Shown in pieces: positions 63,701-64,000 of a stretch of 64,000 nt of DNA; the first letter of the stretch is position 1; every line of letters starts with the position of its first letter. Source of the DNA: Mya arenaria (Eukaryota > Mollusca > Bivalvia > Myida > Myidae). The notes below the pieces were generated by a model. It was given only the letters and a program-made list of their open reading frames with translations, was not told the origin of the DNA and ran no database searches. Made by a program: the position numbers and the translations under genes. The DNA lies in NCBI RefSeq assembly GCF_026914265.1, contig NC_069126.1, forward strand, positions 76,077,232 through 76,141,231, in the 5' to 3' direction.

Positions 63701-64000
63701 AGTTTTTCCACTTATTTATCAAGTTATGTTTATGTTTGTAAACTGCATTTTAATGAATTTTTCACGCTGTATTGAATACGAATTAAAAATATCTATTTTA
63801 TATGACTTTTTATAATTTCTGTTGAACAAATACATATGTTTTTAAATTATTGTGTTTTAACATTTAATTGATTGCAACTTTATTTGATCTTACCCATTTG
63901 CTACATGAAACTTTACAATTACATTCAAATATTTTGCCTAAGTAACGTAATCATAGTTATGTAGGTTTTTTCACTGGTCCAAAATAGAAATAAAACCAGA
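60771..64000. other. AT-rich region without a recognised gene
   Basis: No exon with a convincing splice context was found on either strand. Around 62500-62620 the minus strand reads an acidic stretch (EEENYSDSEKGDKEVELDN) ended by TAG. With neighbouring fragments it may be a decayed transposon or gene relic, but no domain was identified. It could also hold distant 3' exons of the mucin-like gene that were not recognised. Confidence 0.3.

Overview
The window looks like a piece of an invertebrate animal genome, most likely a bivalve mollusc. This is inferred from long, split genes with canonical GT..AG introns, AT-rich intergenic DNA, rRNA-like pieces resembling molluscan rDNA, and a high density of short DNA-transposon remnants and minisatellites. 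No bacterial operons, CRISPR arrays or viral genes were seen.

Layout. (1) 1-6.2 kb: the 3' six exons of the proteasome alpha-2 subunit gene (+ strand); the first exon must lie left of the window. Its last intron carries a ~185-bp tandem array. (2) 6.3-6.9 kb: a short repeat interrupted by a chimera of 28S-like and 18S-like rRNA sequence. (3) 7.6-12.4 kb (- strand): two tandem paralogues of a hot-dog-fold thioesterase-like gene. Two exons of each can be placed with exactly matching splice phases. Between the two placed exons of copy A lies an imperfect ~0.9-kb palindrome and a degenerate exon copy. (4) 12.6-15.0 kb: a 44-bp satellite with a 538-bp higher-order repeat. (5) 16.8-23.9 kb (- strand): a complete six-exon gene for a secreted 319-residue protein. 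Its cysteine spacing and C-terminal end suggest a clusterin-like protein; its introns hold foldback/TIR elements and several minisatellites. (6) 20.4-32.2 kb: four locally homogenised minisatellite arrays that share one partly palindromic core. They are interrupted by a TIR element of about 1.76 kb and followed by TTAA-flanked MITEs. (7) 33-36 kb: a (TTTC)n microsatellite and a 26-bp array of ACGT palindromes. (8) 36.3-57.8 kb (+ strand): a giant mucin-like gene. It has a signal peptide, about 520 copies of an 11-residue Thr-rich repeat, about 70 copies of a 14-residue repeat, a short Cys-rich tail, an EGF-like exon and a microexon; the 3' end is not identified. (9) 58-64 kb: dispersed repeats and a 1.2-kb TIR element, with no gene recognised.

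The genes look like unrelated neighbours: one housekeeping proteolysis gene, a duplicated acyl-thioesterase-like enzyme, and two secreted proteins. The mucin-like gene is the outstanding object. Its 33-bp unit is stop-free in all six frames, so ORF length proves nothing there. The coding claim rests on the signal peptide, the repeat phase, conservative unit variation and the spliced EGF exon. Two single-base homopolymer changes, about 7.1 kb apart, shift and then restore its frame and are most simply sequence errors. All exon joins were read by eye from splice motifs and phase; no database search was possible.
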